From: Photorhabdus luminescens subsp. luminescens
GTDB lineage: Bacteria; Pseudomonadota; Gammaproteobacteria; Enterobacterales; Enterobacteriaceae
NCBI RefSeq assembly: GCF_001083805.1
Contig: NZ_JXSK01000003.1
Span: forward strand, 248,001-312,000
Reading direction: 5' to 3'
Length of the DNA stretch: 64,000 nt
Shown here: one piece after another, positions 47,999 through 56,159 of the stretch
How the letters are laid out: each line of letters begins with the position of its first letter
Numbering within the stretch: position 1 is the stretch's first letter
Made by a program: the position numbers and the translations under genes
The notes under the pieces: model-generated
Seen by the model: only the letters and a program-made list of their open reading frames with translations
Databases searched by the model: none
Told to the model about the DNA's origin: nothing

Positions 47999-48109
47999 TT
48001 ATAGCCAATTTTTATCTTGCTGATAATTTCTATCCGCACATTTAACTTTAACAAGTGATTTCTGTTCAAAGTTAGAATGTTTTGTCTCTGCAAAAATAAA
48101 AATTTTCAT
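47999..48109 (-). CDS. Possible 36-aa leader protein of the leftward operon
   Basis: Short open frame MKIFIFAETKHSNFEQKSLVKVKCADRN... between the left operator and the first early gene. The ribosome site (GAGTAAATT) is weak. It would be the first translated frame from the left promoter. Existence is uncertain. Confidence 0.35.
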   Translation of the reverse strand: MKIFIFAETKHSNFEQKSLVKVKCADRNYQQDKNWL

Positions 48110-48167
48110 AATTTACTCTTACTCTTAGGTAGACCGCCGTAGCTTTTTCTATCATGAGATATTTAAT

Positions 48168-48239
48168 GATACTTTGGTTTCCACAATGAATGTAACTATA
48201 GTATCTTTTTGTGTCAAGTGTTTTTGATACTTTAGATTC
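48168..48239. promoter_or_regulatory. Left operator, three repressor sites
   Basis: Three 14-bp sites: GATACTTTGGTTTC (48168-48181), GTAACTATAGTATC (48192-48205) and GATACTTTAGATTC (48226-48239). They share the half-site GATACT with the right operator. The middle one is the exact reverse complement of a right-operator site. They lie upstream of the leftward early operon and downstream of the repressor gene, as oL does in lambda. Confidence 0.85.
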
Positions 48240-48249
48240 CATTAGAAGT

Positions 48250-48273
48250 AAAAAAAACCGGCTTTCGCCGGCT
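48250..48273 (-). terminator. Terminator of the repressor gene
   Basis: On the minus strand, AGCCGGC-GAAA-GCCGG followed by eight T residues, 16 bp after the repressor stop codon: a strong intrinsic terminator with a GAAA-type tetraloop. Confidence 0.9.
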
Positions 48274-48288
48274 ACTATTGTTTTTTAA

Positions 48289-48990
48289 CTAAAAAATATC
48301 CCATCTAGCATCTACCACAACACCAATAATTTCTATGCTGTTGTCCATCTTTATCATGTGATAGCTTGGATTTAAAGGCTTGAGATATTCCCTTCCTATA
48401 TCTACAACATATTTTTTGAATGTTACTTCGTTGGTTTTTTTCACTTCAGCTATAACATAGCACCCTGGGTATGGATCTTTTTCTGGATTAATTAATATGC
48501 TCATACCTTCAGGGAAAGTAATGCCGGAAGGGGAAGTCATGGAGTCTCCTTTAACGTCTAGCCAATACCCCTTTTCTCCCGCATATTTTATTGAGTCGTG
48601 CCAGTTTTCTATATCAAACACACTGTAATCATCACCACTACGAGCAAAGGAACCAGCTTGCACCCAGTTGATTTTTGGGTATTTATATCTGTATTCTGGT
48701 TGCCTTGCTGAGTATATATTTTCTCGTGATAAATCGGCGTTATTTATAGTTGAGTGTATTGTTGGCTCACCTAAATCATACTGAAAGTCTTTTCCTGTTT
48801 GTAACCAAATTGGATCTACTTTTAACACTTTAGCTATTTTAAATAACGTATTTGCATTAAATGTTTTTGTTAAACCTTGTTCAGCTTTACTTATTGCTAC
48901 CCTTGTTACTTTTGCTTTTTCTGCCAACTCCTGTTGGGTTAACTTGGCTTTCTTTCTGCTTTTAATCAATCTCTCTGCAAAATCGTTCAT
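48289..48990 (-). CDS. cI: CI-type prophage repressor (HTH and S24 protease domains)
   Basis: Master repressor that keeps the prophage silent. The 233-residue product has an N-terminal XRE helix-turn-helix (LTQQELAEKAKVTRVAISKAEQG, about 17-40) and a C-terminal LexA-like autoprotease. The cleavage site Ala112-Gly113 (WVQAGSF), Ser150 (VKGDSMTSP) and Lys192 (TFKKY) are all present, so RecA-stimulated self-cleavage and SOS induction are expected. It is flanked by two three-site operators. Confidence 0.95.
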   Translation of the reverse strand: MNDFAERLIKSRKKAKLTQQELAEKAKVTRVAISKAEQGLTKTFNANTLFKIAKVLKVDPIWLQTGKDFQYDLGEPTIHSTINNADLSRENIYSARQPEYRYKYPKINWVQAGSFARSGDDYSVFDIENWHDSIKYAGEKGYWLDVKGDSMTSPSGITFPEGMSILINPEKDPYPGCYVIAEVKKTNEVTFKKYVVDIGREYLKPLNPSYHMIKMDNSIEIIGVVVDARWDIF

Positions 48991-49019
48991 ATACCCCCCC
49001 CTTCTGTCATAAATCGATG

Positions 49020-49089
49020 GAAACTAAAGTAGCATTTTAATTTGATACTTTGGAGTCTACATGATAGATTAATTTGATACTATAGTTAC
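49020..49089. promoter_or_regulatory. Right operator, three repressor sites
   Basis: Sites GAAACTAAAGTAGC (49020-49033, inverted), GATACTTTGGAGTC (49044-49057) and GATACTATAGTTAC (49076-49089), spaced 24 and 32 bp, lie between the divergent repressor and cro-like genes. A possible rightward promoter is TTGATA (49043-49048) with TAGATT (49066-49071), 17 bp apart and overlapping the middle site. Confidence 0.82.
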
Positions 49090-49105
49090 ATTTCGGGTGG
49101 TTGAG

Positions 49106-49360
49106 ATGACATTATATGAAATATTAAAAAATATTTATAAAACAAATGCAGCTATCGGTCACGCATTCCCAAAAAAAGGTAAGCCCAGAAGCAGTCAAGG
49201 TGTTGGTAAATGGAAAAAACGCGGTGTACCGGATGATGTAGCAATCCTATGTCATATCAATCCTGATGTCCCGTATATACATGAACCGCTGAAAAATAAC
49301 TTCGTGCATTTTGATCTGCCTAAAGTATTTCCGCTATCGGAAGATGAACATGTTTCCTAA
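49106..49360 (+). CDS. Cro-like DNA-binding protein
   Basis: First rightward gene, divergent from the repressor. The 84-residue product has a Cro/YdaS-like helix-turn-helix: LYEILKNIYKTNAAIGHAF...SSQGVGKWKKRGVPDDVAI, where SQGVGKWKKRG corresponds to the recognition helix (cf. QxAVSKWxxRG). It probably competes for the same operators to favour lytic growth. I use the ATG at 49106; a GTG three codons earlier is possible. Confidence 0.75.
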   Translation: MTLYEILKNIYKTNAAIGHAFPKKGKPRSSQGVGKWKKRGVPDDVAILCHINPDVPYIHEPLKNNFVHFDLPKVFPLSEDEHVS

Positions 49361-49667
49361 CGTTCAAGTATCAATGCCATCTCAATATTTTCCTGATGAC
49401 GGCAAGTGGATACAGGAGATGTTACTGAATCTTGATCCGGCTACACGGGCAAAAATCACGGTTAAGTATGCCGAGGTTTATCAAATCGCATGGGATGAAG
49501 AACCGGTTTCATATCGGAAAGATAACGCAGCGAGGCGGGCGGCAAACATCAGGCTCAGGGAGTTTGTCAGGAAATATGCAAGAGCGAGTCAGGGTTATAC
49601 CGAGAAGCCGCTTAGGGCACCGAAAGCACGGCCAGAGAACCAGCCCCAATCGGAGGTGGCAGGATGA
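49350..49667 (+). CDS. Prophage hypothetical protein, 105 aa
   Basis: Not recognised. Product MFPNVQVSMPSQYFPDDGKWIQEML...NAARRAANIRLREFVRKY is basic in its C-terminal half. ATG at 49350 with GGAAG six bases upstream, overlapping the cro-like stop by 11 bp. It occupies the place where lambdoid phages carry cII/replication-accessory genes. Confidence 0.65.
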   Translation: MFPNVQVSMPSQYFPDDGKWIQEMLLNLDPATRAKITVKYAEVYQIAWDEEPVSYRKDNAARRAANIRLREFVRKYARASQGYTEKPLRAPKARPENQPQSEVAG

Positions 49668-49768
49668 TCACAGTGGTATCAGGCAGTACGGAAAAGGCTG
49701 TGTCTTCTGGCTGTGGGATCGGTGGTGAGGGGATCACTAGGGCTAGCCATGAAAAAACAGCCAAATGA
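49664..49768 (+). CDS. Possible 34-aa prophage protein
   Basis: ATG overlaps the preceding stop (ATGA) and GGAGG lies seven bases upstream. Gly/Ser-rich product MITVVSGSTEKAVSSGCG.... The strong ribosome site is its main support; no homology is recognised. Confidence 0.35.
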   Translation: MITVVSGSTEKAVSSGCGIGGEGITRASHEKTAK

Positions 49769-49842
49769 GAATGATTATCAAAGTGGGTAAAAAACCTCAA
49801 AAAAACCCAAAAAAGTGGCAGTCAGGAAAAAGTATTAAATAA
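49765..49842 (+). CDS. Possible 25-aa basic peptide
   Basis: Frame MRMIIKVGKKPQKNPKKWQ... starting in an ATGA overlap. Its first 18 bases are repeated exactly at 49869, the start of the next long gene, so this may be a duplicated start region and not a gene. Confidence 0.25.
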   Translation: MRMIIKVGKKPQKNPKKWQSGKSIK

Positions 49843-49868
49843 GTACCCCCTTATTTTTTTTAGGACAA

Positions 49869-50672
49869 ATGAGAATGATTATCAAAAACGAAAAAGCAGA
49901 AAAGATCATCCAAAAACATCGTGCTCTTGTGAGCTGGAAGCCTGCACGGGCCATTGCTGAATTAGTCGCTGCTGGCATGTCAGAGTCTGAGGCCGCCGCG
50001 ATGGTCAAGGCCAATGCGCCAGCCCGGAAAACACATAAACCCCACAAACCTCATAAGCCCCACAACAGCCATGCAAAGCCAGTGGATCTGGAAGCGCTGA
50101 GCACTCACTACCTCGTGGTGGGTGATTATGACCTGCTGAGTCTCAAGCATCAGGACGCATTGATTGCCGCTATCCGAAACGGAAAAGGCAAAAGCTCATG
50201 GCATGATGAACCAATGGCGGTAACGCTGTTCGGGTTAGTTAAAGCCTATCCGATTATCACGACAGCCGAGGTGAATAAATTCCTCTGCCGTGACGCATTT
50301 ATCGACAGCATTCCGTTGTTCATTGACGGGGAGATGTTTGAGGGTGAAGTCATGCCATCAGCGAATAACGACAGCGTGAAGGGGGTATTTCGCGCCGTTA
50401 AGCAACTGAAAAAAATCACTGACCATCTGGTGGATACCGGCGAATTAACCTTCAAAAAATACCTTGACCGGGTACCGACTGACGAAGACGTCAAACGTGC
50501 GGTGGGTATCGTTGCGCCTGTCATCGTTAATCCCTATTTCCACCAAATTGACTATGAGCGCCAATACAACGATATGCCTGCACGTGAGCATGCTGAGGAC
50601 AGTAAGCGGATTATCAATGAATGGAAAAAAGAACTGAAAATCAAAGGAAGCAAGAAACCGGTGGAACTTTAG
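49869..50672 (+). CDS. Prophage hypothetical protein, replication region, 267 aa
   Basis: Not recognised. N-terminal part has a short helical domain (AIAELVAAGMSESEAAAMVKA, UBA-like), followed by a low-complexity His-Pro-Lys linker (THKPHKPHKPHNSH) and a larger C-terminal domain (ALSTHYLVVGDYDLL... to KIKGSKKPVEL). No helicase or initiator motif was seen. Position between cro-like and helicase genes suggests a role in replication or early regulation. Confidence 0.72.
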   Translation: MRMIIKNEKAEKIIQKHRALVSWKPARAIAELVAAGMSESEAAAMVKANAPARKTHKPHKPHKPHNSHAKPVDLEALSTHYLVVGDYDLLSLKHQDALIAAIRNGKGKSSWHDEPMAVTLFGLVKAYPIITTAEVNKFLCRDAFIDSIPLFIDGEMFEGEVMPSANNDSVKGVFRAVKQLKKITDHLVDTGELTFKKYLDRVPTDEDVKRAVGIVAPVIVNPYFHQIDYERQYNDMPAREHAEDSKRIINEWKKELKIKGSKKPVEL

Positions 50673-50709
50673 CGAGCCATACACCGGTTCTTGCAAAGGA
50701 GACGAAATA

Positions 50710-50910
50710 ATGAACATCACATCTCAAAGAGATTATGTCACTAATACCGACTTATTCGCAACCTTATGCGGCACTCAGCAATTGATTGATGTTGCTATCA
50801 CGCTGATTAGGGAGGGTCGAAATCTTGAGGCCGAAAGCCTATTGCGAAGGGTGAATACGGCTTCTTCGTCTGCTATCGAACACCACAAGACGGCATTATT
50901 GCGTAAATAA
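50710..50910 (+). CDS. Prophage hypothetical protein, 66 aa
   Basis: Not recognised. Product MNITSQRDYVTNTDLFATLC... is helical. Good AAAGGAGA ribosome site nine bases upstream; 9 bp before the helicase gene. Confidence 0.7.
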   Translation: MNITSQRDYVTNTDLFATLCGTQQLIDVAITLIREGRNLEAESLLRRVNTASSSAIEHHKTALLRK

Positions 50911-50919
50911 GGGGTATTC

Positions 50920-52467
50920 ATGTTGACGATAACACCCAATACGACCCAGAGCCGCGCTTTGTCCATGTTGCGTCAGAACTGGAAACAACACAGTACCTTC
51001 ATGGTGTATGCGCCCACAGGCAGCGGTAAAACAGGCTTATCGGCATTCATCACAGACGGATTTGTTTCTCGCGGTATGCGGGTGATGTTTGTCGCGCCTT
51101 ACCTGACTCTGGTTCGTCAGACTGCCACCCGGTTTATTCAGTACGGACTGCCGGAAGAAGAAATTGGCTACGTGTGGCGGGATTACCAGCCTCACGACCC
51201 GGACAGACTGATTCAAATTGCCTCGGCTGACACGTTAATCCGCCGTGACTTCCCGGACAACATCGATCTGTTGATCATTGACGAAGCCCATTTACGCCGT
51301 AAAAAGTTGCTTGAAGTCATTCAGTATCTGGCAGAGAACACCGGTGTAAAAGTGATTGGCCTGTCAGGAACGCCGTTTTCCCCCTTTCTGGGAAACTACT
51401 ATCAACAGCTCTTGAAACCCACAACAATGAAAGAGCTTATCGCTAAAGGCGAACTCAGTTCCTATGAATTTTATGCCCCCACCAAGCCGGACCTGAAAGG
51501 CGTAAAAGTAACTTCCAGTGATGACTTTGGGCAGGATTACAAAGAGGACCAGCTAGCCGAAATCATGGGGGATTCAACGCTGGTGGGCGATATCGTCAAA
51601 AATTGGCTGGTGAATGGTAATGATGAACCCACGATTTGCTTTTGCGTCAACGTGGCCCACGCCAATTTTATCACGGTTGAATTTAACAAAGCCGGTGTCA
51701 ATGCCGAGGTCATCATTGCTGAGACACCCCCGGAAGAAAGACAAATCATCATCCATCGGTTTGAACAGGGCGCAACAAAGATCCTGGTGAGTGTTAGTAC
51801 GCTGATAGCGGGATTTGACAGTGACGTCCGGTGCATTATCTACGCCCGCCCGACTAAATCAGAGATTAGATGGACCCAATGCCTTGGCAGAGGCTTAAGG
51901 ACTGCGCCCGGTAAAGAAACCTGTCTTATCTTCGATCACTCCGGCACGGTTCACCGCCTCGGTTACCCGGATGATATCGAATATGACGAGCTGCCATCCA
52001 AAAACGACGGGATGAAAGAGGCCTCTCGTCGCACTGACAGCGACAAAGCTGAAAAACTCCCGAAAGAATGCCCCAATTGCCACTTTATGAAGCCGGCAGG
52101 CGTCTATGTTTGCCCCAAGTGTGGATTTAAGCCCTTAAGCGGTGAAGATGTGGAAGTGGATCGCTCGCGTGGGCTGAAAAAACTTAGTGGTAAGGACCGA
52201 GTTTACAGCAAGGCAGAACGTCAAAGCTGGTGGTCCCAAATCAAGTATTACCAGCGCCAGCGAGCCAACCAAGGGAAGCCCATTTCTGATGGCTGGTGTG
52301 CCCATACCTTTAGAGACAAATTCAGTGAGTACCCCAATGGCTTAAACGACCACCCGGTAGAGATCACGCCAGAAGTGAACAACTTCATCAAATGGAAACT
52401 GATTGCTTATGCAAAAAGCCAGGAGAAAAAACAACTCAGTTCAGCCACGCAGGGAGGTAGTTTATGA
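50920..52467 (+). CDS. Prophage superfamily 2 DEAD/DEAH helicase
   Basis: ATP-dependent DNA helicase for phage replication. The 515-residue product has Walker A APTGSGKTG (motif I), LLIIDEAHLRR (motif II, DEAH), LSGTPFSPF (motif III), LIAGFDSDVRCIIYARPT (motif V) and QCLGRGLRTA (motif VI). A four-cysteine zinc ribbon follows (CPNC...CPKCG, about residues 385-405), then a C-terminal domain. Ends overlap the primase start by 4 bp, so the pair is translated together. Confidence 0.92.
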   Translation: MLTITPNTTQSRALSMLRQNWKQHSTFMVYAPTGSGKTGLSAFITDGFVSRGMRVMFVAPYLTLVRQTATRFIQYGLPEEEIGYVWRDYQPHDPDRLIQIASADTLIRRDFPDNIDLLIIDEAHLRRKKLLEVIQYLAENTGVKVIGLSGTPFSPFLGNYYQQLLKPTTMKELIAKGELSSYEFYAPTKPDLKGVKVTSSDDFGQDYKEDQLAEIMGDSTLVGDIVKNWLVNGNDEPTICFCVNVAHANFITVEFNKAGVNAEVIIAETPPEERQIIIHRFEQGATKILVSVSTLIAGFDSDVRCIIYARPTKSEIRWTQCLGRGLRTAPGKETCLIFDHSGTVHRLGYPDDIEYDELPSKNDGMKEASRRTDSDKAEKLPKECPNCHFMKPAGVYVCPKCGFKPLSGEDVEVDRSRGLKKLSGKDRVYSKAERQSWWSQIKYYQRQRANQGKPISDGWCAHTFRDKFSEYPNGLNDHPVEITPEVNNFIKWKLIAYAKSQEKKQLSSATQGGSL

Positions 52468-53438
52468 AAACAACGGATGCCGTTATCGGAAAATGGTCGA
52501 TAGTTTTTGAGCATTACGGTTTGCCCCCCATCACAGGGAAAAAGCACTACAAAGGCAAGTGTCCTATTTGCGGACAGAAAGGTAAGTATCGTTGTGATGA
52601 TCAAGATGGACGAGGAACTTTTATTTGTGTCTGTAATACCGGTGACGGCTGGAAATTACTTTCACTGACGCAAAAAAAAGACTTCGGAACGCTCGCAAAA
52701 GAAGTGGATGAAATTATTGGCAATACGTATGCCTATCAGCCCGAAAGCGCTCAAGACTCCATCAATAAAGATGACCGGTCACTATTTCGTGACAGGGTGA
52801 TTAGGAAGTATGCCACGCTGGTGAATCTGCGCGGAACGTCAGCCGAAAGTTATTTACGCAACCGGGGGATTCACTGTTTACCCGTCGAACAAATCAGGTA
52901 TTGCCATCATCAACCCGTAGGAATGAAAGCGTTTCAGGCCATGTATTCTCTGGCGACGGATGATAGAGGTGCGCTTTGTTACCTGCACCGGACGCTATTA
53001 GAGGGTGATAAAAAAGCCAATATGGATATCGCCAAAAAAACGTATTCCCTACAGTCTGATGATTATTTAAAGCACACCGGCTCTGTGGCTATCCGCATGT
53101 TTCCCGTTTCATCAACGCTGGGGATCACAGAAGGCATAGAAACCGCTCTCTCATGCAAACAGATATACGGTTGCAACACCTGGCCGACTATGAATGCGGG
53201 ATTTATGGGGAAATTCCGGGTACCGAGAGGGGTTAAACACTTAATTATTTTCGCTGATATGGACCTGTATTCAGCGACCGGACACGCGGCCGCTTTTGAG
53301 TGTGCCAGAGGCAATCTCATTGCCAAAAACGATTTAGAAACGGTCAGTATTCGCTGGCCTGATCATGGTGATTTCAATGACGTACTTGTTAACGGTGATG
53401 AAGTGCGTGAACTGTCTTTTAAGAAGTGGGCGGAATAA
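52464..53438 (+). CDS. Prophage DNA primase, zinc-ribbon and Toprim
   Basis: Synthesises primers for phage DNA replication. The 324-residue product has an N-terminal primase zinc ribbon (CPICGQKGKYRC...FICVC, about residues 33-58) and a C-terminal Toprim domain with the catalytic Glu in LGITEGIETALS and the Asp pair in IIFADMD. This is the P4/gp4-like arrangement without an attached helicase; the helicase is the gene just before it. Confidence 0.9.
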   Translation: MKTTDAVIGKWSIVFEHYGLPPITGKKHYKGKCPICGQKGKYRCDDQDGRGTFICVCNTGDGWKLLSLTQKKDFGTLAKEVDEIIGNTYAYQPESAQDSINKDDRSLFRDRVIRKYATLVNLRGTSAESYLRNRGIHCLPVEQIRYCHHQPVGMKAFQAMYSLATDDRGALCYLHRTLLEGDKKANMDIAKKTYSLQSDDYLKHTGSVAIRMFPVSSTLGITEGIETALSCKQIYGCNTWPTMNAGFMGKFRVPRGVKHLIIFADMDLYSATGHAAAFECARGNLIAKNDLETVSIRWPDHGDFNDVLVNGDEVRELSFKKWAE

Positions 53439-54304
53439 TGAAGATGACTGATAACTTAAAACATAAAACGCTATTTGCCATTCCTGAACCAAGCTACAGT
53501 ACGGCACTGGCAACTGTGAAACCGTTACCGGTTCAGCGCAAGATTACCGGAAACAAACAGGTGGATGCTTACCTGTGGGTATTGGAAGTTATTAAAACCA
53601 ACGAGTCCGCACATCTTGACGCCGCCGAGGAAGCGTTGAAGAAACTAAAAATCACCCCGAAAGAGGCACAGAAAAAATATTCCGATTACCTGATGAAGTC
53701 AGGAGTGCATGCCTTTCAGATTGCGTTTGGCACGATAAGTATGGACAACCCACAAGGCTATATTGACCGGGCGAAAGAGCAGATCAAGGAGGCGGTTAAG
53801 GTCAGGGCTTCTTTTGCAAGCTATGAGGCTGCGCTGGAACTGACCGAACCAGAAAAATTAATGCTGGTGGGGGAGCTGGCAGAAATTTATGAACCTTTCT
53901 ACTACTGGAACGAGAAAGAGCAAGCAGAGGGGTGTATGTATGGTGATCGCGTTAATGAAACGGATAAATTACGCAAGGCGACGGCCAAGGGTTTCACTGA
54001 ACAACTCCCAGAGCCGCATACCTTGTCTGATGTTATTCGTGAGTTCCTTTATTGGGATTGGTTGTATCAGATGCGCAATGTGGCGGCTAAAGAACTTGAT
54101 CCCGGTGGATACGGCATTGATGAGAGAAATTATATCTATGACCGGGAAGATTATCTTGAGGGGCGTTTGGCAGTCATCCCGGCTATGAACCGTCAGGAAG
54201 CGATAGACGTTTGTAAGTGGGTACTGTCCGAAGAGCGATTCCATGACCGCTCAGAACTGACCGACAAGATTATCCTGAATCTGGTGGGGGAATGTGCCGC
54301 ATGA
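53438..54304 (+). CDS. Prophage hypothetical protein, 288 aa
   Basis: Not recognised. ATG at 53438 overlaps the primase stop (TAATG); the frame extends four codons further up. It has a charged helical N-terminal half and contains a short YYWNEKEQAEGCMYGDR segment. Its stop overlaps the Q gene start by four bases, placing it firmly in the rightward early operon. Confidence 0.72.
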   Translation: MKMTDNLKHKTLFAIPEPSYSTALATVKPLPVQRKITGNKQVDAYLWVLEVIKTNESAHLDAAEEALKKLKITPKEAQKKYSDYLMKSGVHAFQIAFGTISMDNPQGYIDRAKEQIKEAVKVRASFASYEAALELTEPEKLMLVGELAEIYEPFYYWNEKEQAEGCMYGDRVNETDKLRKATAKGFTEQLPEPHTLSDVIREFLYWDWLYQMRNVAAKELDPGGYGIDERNYIYDREDYLEGRLAVIPAMNRQEAIDVCKWVLSEERFHDRSELTDKIILNLVGECAA

Positions 54305-55065
54305 AATTAGAATCAGCACTAAAACATTTCAGCCCGAAAGGACTGGCAATCAATCATTCGTCTAAATGCACGTCAACAGACCGGATCACCGGTACTGATA
54401 TCATGGCGGCATTAGGCATGGCCGAGTCTAAGGCTGAATTTGGAATGGCGGCGTTCTTCGGCAAACACGGCGTCAGCAATGAAGATACCATACGAACCGT
54501 TGAGCAACTGACTTTGTATGCCAGACGTCAGGTACCCAAACTTATTACCAAAGCGAGTGGGCGCCAGTTAGGAAAATGCTTGGTGATTTTAGCGAAAATA
54601 GCCTTTGAGGAATATTCCCGGTCAGCCGCCACAACCAGCACATGCTCACACTGCAATGGGCGTGGGCTAATATCCGTTCAGCGTGATGTGATTAAGTATG
54701 CGGGATATAAGGATGTGATAGAGCAACGCGTAGAAACTGAGCGTGTAGATGAACTTTGCTCTCCTTGTAACGGCAAAGGGATTGTATCCAGTCGTTGCCG
54801 TTGTAATGGTACCGGGAAAGTCGTTGATCGTGAAGCAACCAAAGCCACGGGTGCGCCAGTGATTAAAATCTGTGAGCGCTGTTCTGGTCGTGGTTATAGC
54901 CGGGTGCCATCCTCAGTCGCATATACAGCAATTAAGGCTCTCCTGCCAGAGCTAACCCAATCAAGCTGGTCACGTAATTGGAAGCCATTCTATGAAAAGC
55001 TGGTGGCGAAATGTGATATCGAGGAAAGCAGAGCTGCATCTGAATTTAGCAAAGTAACGCGATAA
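54301..55065 (+). CDS. Phage antitermination protein Q type
   Basis: Predicted late-gene activator that modifies RNA polymerase to read through the late terminator. The 254-residue product has several CxxCxGxG pairs like a DnaJ zinc finger (CSHCNGRG, CSPCNGKG, CRCNGTGK, CERCSGRGY) followed by SRVPSSVAYTAIKALLPEL, the pattern of the Antiterm (phage 82/21-like Q) family. It is the last gene of the early operon. A strong terminator lies about 90 bp downstream, where a Q-dependent site would be expected. Confidence 0.85.
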   Translation: MKLESALKHFSPKGLAINHSSKCTSTDRITGTDIMAALGMAESKAEFGMAAFFGKHGVSNEDTIRTVEQLTLYARRQVPKLITKASGRQLGKCLVILAKIAFEEYSRSAATTSTCSHCNGRGLISVQRDVIKYAGYKDVIEQRVETERVDELCSPCNGKGIVSSRCRCNGTGKVVDREATKATGAPVIKICERCSGRGYSRVPSSVAYTAIKALLPELTQSSWSRNWKPFYEKLVAKCDIEESRAASEFSKVTR

Positions 55066-55153
55066 AAAAGAGAGGGCTTGCGTTTTGCATAAACTTGGCG
55101 TAATCTCTCCAAATAGTGGGGAATTGTAGCTATGCTCACTAACGAATATTCAG

Positions 55154-55176
55154 ACCCGCCTAGGTGCGGGTTTTTC
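55154..55176 (+). terminator. Late terminator downstream of Q
   Basis: ACCCGC-CTAGGT-GCGGGT followed by TTTTTC. It is placed as the tR'-type terminator just downstream of the expected late promoter. The 55066-55153 leader contains TTGCGT-17 bp-TAATCT (about 55079-55107) as a weak promoter candidate. Confidence 0.85.
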
Positions 55177-55281
55177 TATTTCTACCAGTAGCAAACTCAA
55201 GGTTTACAACTAGATGGCTGTGCATAGCATGGCTTTTTGTCTTTCGGCCAAAGTAAACGACCCCTGAGCGGGGCCGTTGGA

Positions 55282-55641
55282 TTATGGAATTAGCTGTTCT
55301 GGAGTGCAGTTGTATAGTGCGGCCAGTTTTTCTCGTGTGCGCTTCTGTGGTCGATCTGAAGCCTCCCACTGAGACACGGTTGATTGAGCCGTGTTGAGTT
55401 TTTCAGCTACCTCATGCTGAGACAGCCCACGATAGATGCGCCAGGCTGCCAGAATAGAAACATCCTGATCAACCATAATGGACACGACGCCGTTAGGCAC
55501 GGTCACATCATCATATTTTGACGGCGTGTATGGCACATCCTCCCAATCTTCCTTTGTGCTGAGAAGTTTTTCATATTCAGCTACTGGCAGAACAACATAT
55601 TGAGGTTTTCCTGCTTCATCATTTATGTATTGCATTTTCAT
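55282..55641 (-). CDS. HTH antitoxin of a RelE-type module
   Basis: The 119-residue protein has an N-terminal region like type II antitoxins (YVVLPVAEYEKLL) and a C-terminal XRE helix-turn-helix (LSQHEVAEKLNTAQSTVSQWEAS). It should bind and neutralise the toxin and repress the operon. It is the second gene of the pair, 65 bp after the toxin stop, on the strand opposite to the late genes. Confidence 0.83.
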   Translation of the reverse strand: MKMQYINDEAGKPQYVVLPVAEYEKLLSTKEDWEDVPYTPSKYDDVTVPNGVVSIMVDQDVSILAAWRIYRGLSQHEVAEKLNTAQSTVSQWEASDRPQKRTREKLAALYNCTPEQLIP

Positions 55642-55706
55642 GTATTCATCCGTGTGGCCAAGAGTCGCGGTGAATTTAATAATGAGGAAATGGCGGGTTG
55701 CCCCGC

Positions 55707-55967
55707 CTAGTACGTTGTCGATGTTCTCCGTTTGACTGCCATTATCGAGCAGATGACCGGCTCGCCGTCAGTGATTTCAAAGATTATCCTGTATTCACCA
55801 ACCCGTAGTCTGTATTGGCTATCAAGGTCATGAAGCTTCTTGATGTCCAACGTCACTGCGGGGAAAGTTTCAAGTTGGTTAACCTTCTCATTGATAGCTT
55901 TTCGGTATCGGGTATCGATTGAAAGCAACTGTTTTCGTGCCTTCCTCGTCCATTGAACCGTAACCAT
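55707..55967 (-). CDS. RelE/ParE-superfamily toxin
   Basis: The 86-residue basic protein (MVTVQWTRKARKQLLSIDTRYRKAINEKVNQLETFP...) has the RelE pattern: LHDLDSQYRLRVGEYRIIFEI and IMAVKRRTSTTY with a C-terminal Arg/Tyr set suited to ribosome-dependent mRNA cleavage. The toxin precedes the antitoxin, as in HigBA-like modules. Whether it cleaves mRNA or acts on gyrase (ParE) is not decided by the sequence. Confidence 0.87.
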   Translation of the reverse strand: MVTVQWTRKARKQLLSIDTRYRKAINEKVNQLETFPAVTLDIKKLHDLDSQYRLRVGEYRIIFEITDGEPVICSIMAVKRRTSTTY

Positions 55968-56017
55968 CGTTTCCTCATTTGTTAAAGAGCCTATCCGTTT
56001 GGGATGATTAGATAATA

Positions 56018-56060
56018 CGATTTTAATCGCATTCTGTCAATAAAATGCGATTAAAATACG
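56018..56060. promoter_or_regulatory. Inverted repeat upstream of the toxin gene, likely operator
   Basis: CGATTTTAATCGCATT (56018-56033) and its near-perfect inverse (56044-56060, one inserted base) lie about 50-90 bp before the toxin start. Each arm is itself roughly palindromic. This is a typical operator of an autoregulated toxin-antitoxin pair. Confidence 0.7.
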
Positions 56061-56159
56061 ATATTATTTTCAGGGCTGCGCAATGCGTGGCCTTTTTACT
56101 TTATACGACGCTGATCACCCGGAACTGAATCCGGGCTTTATTCGCTGATTGGGTGATTA

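Noticed and set aside
49432-49728. Plus-strand 98-codon frame overlapping the 105-aa prophage gene
   Set aside because: It is an alternate frame of a gene with better start signals and has no recognisable domain.
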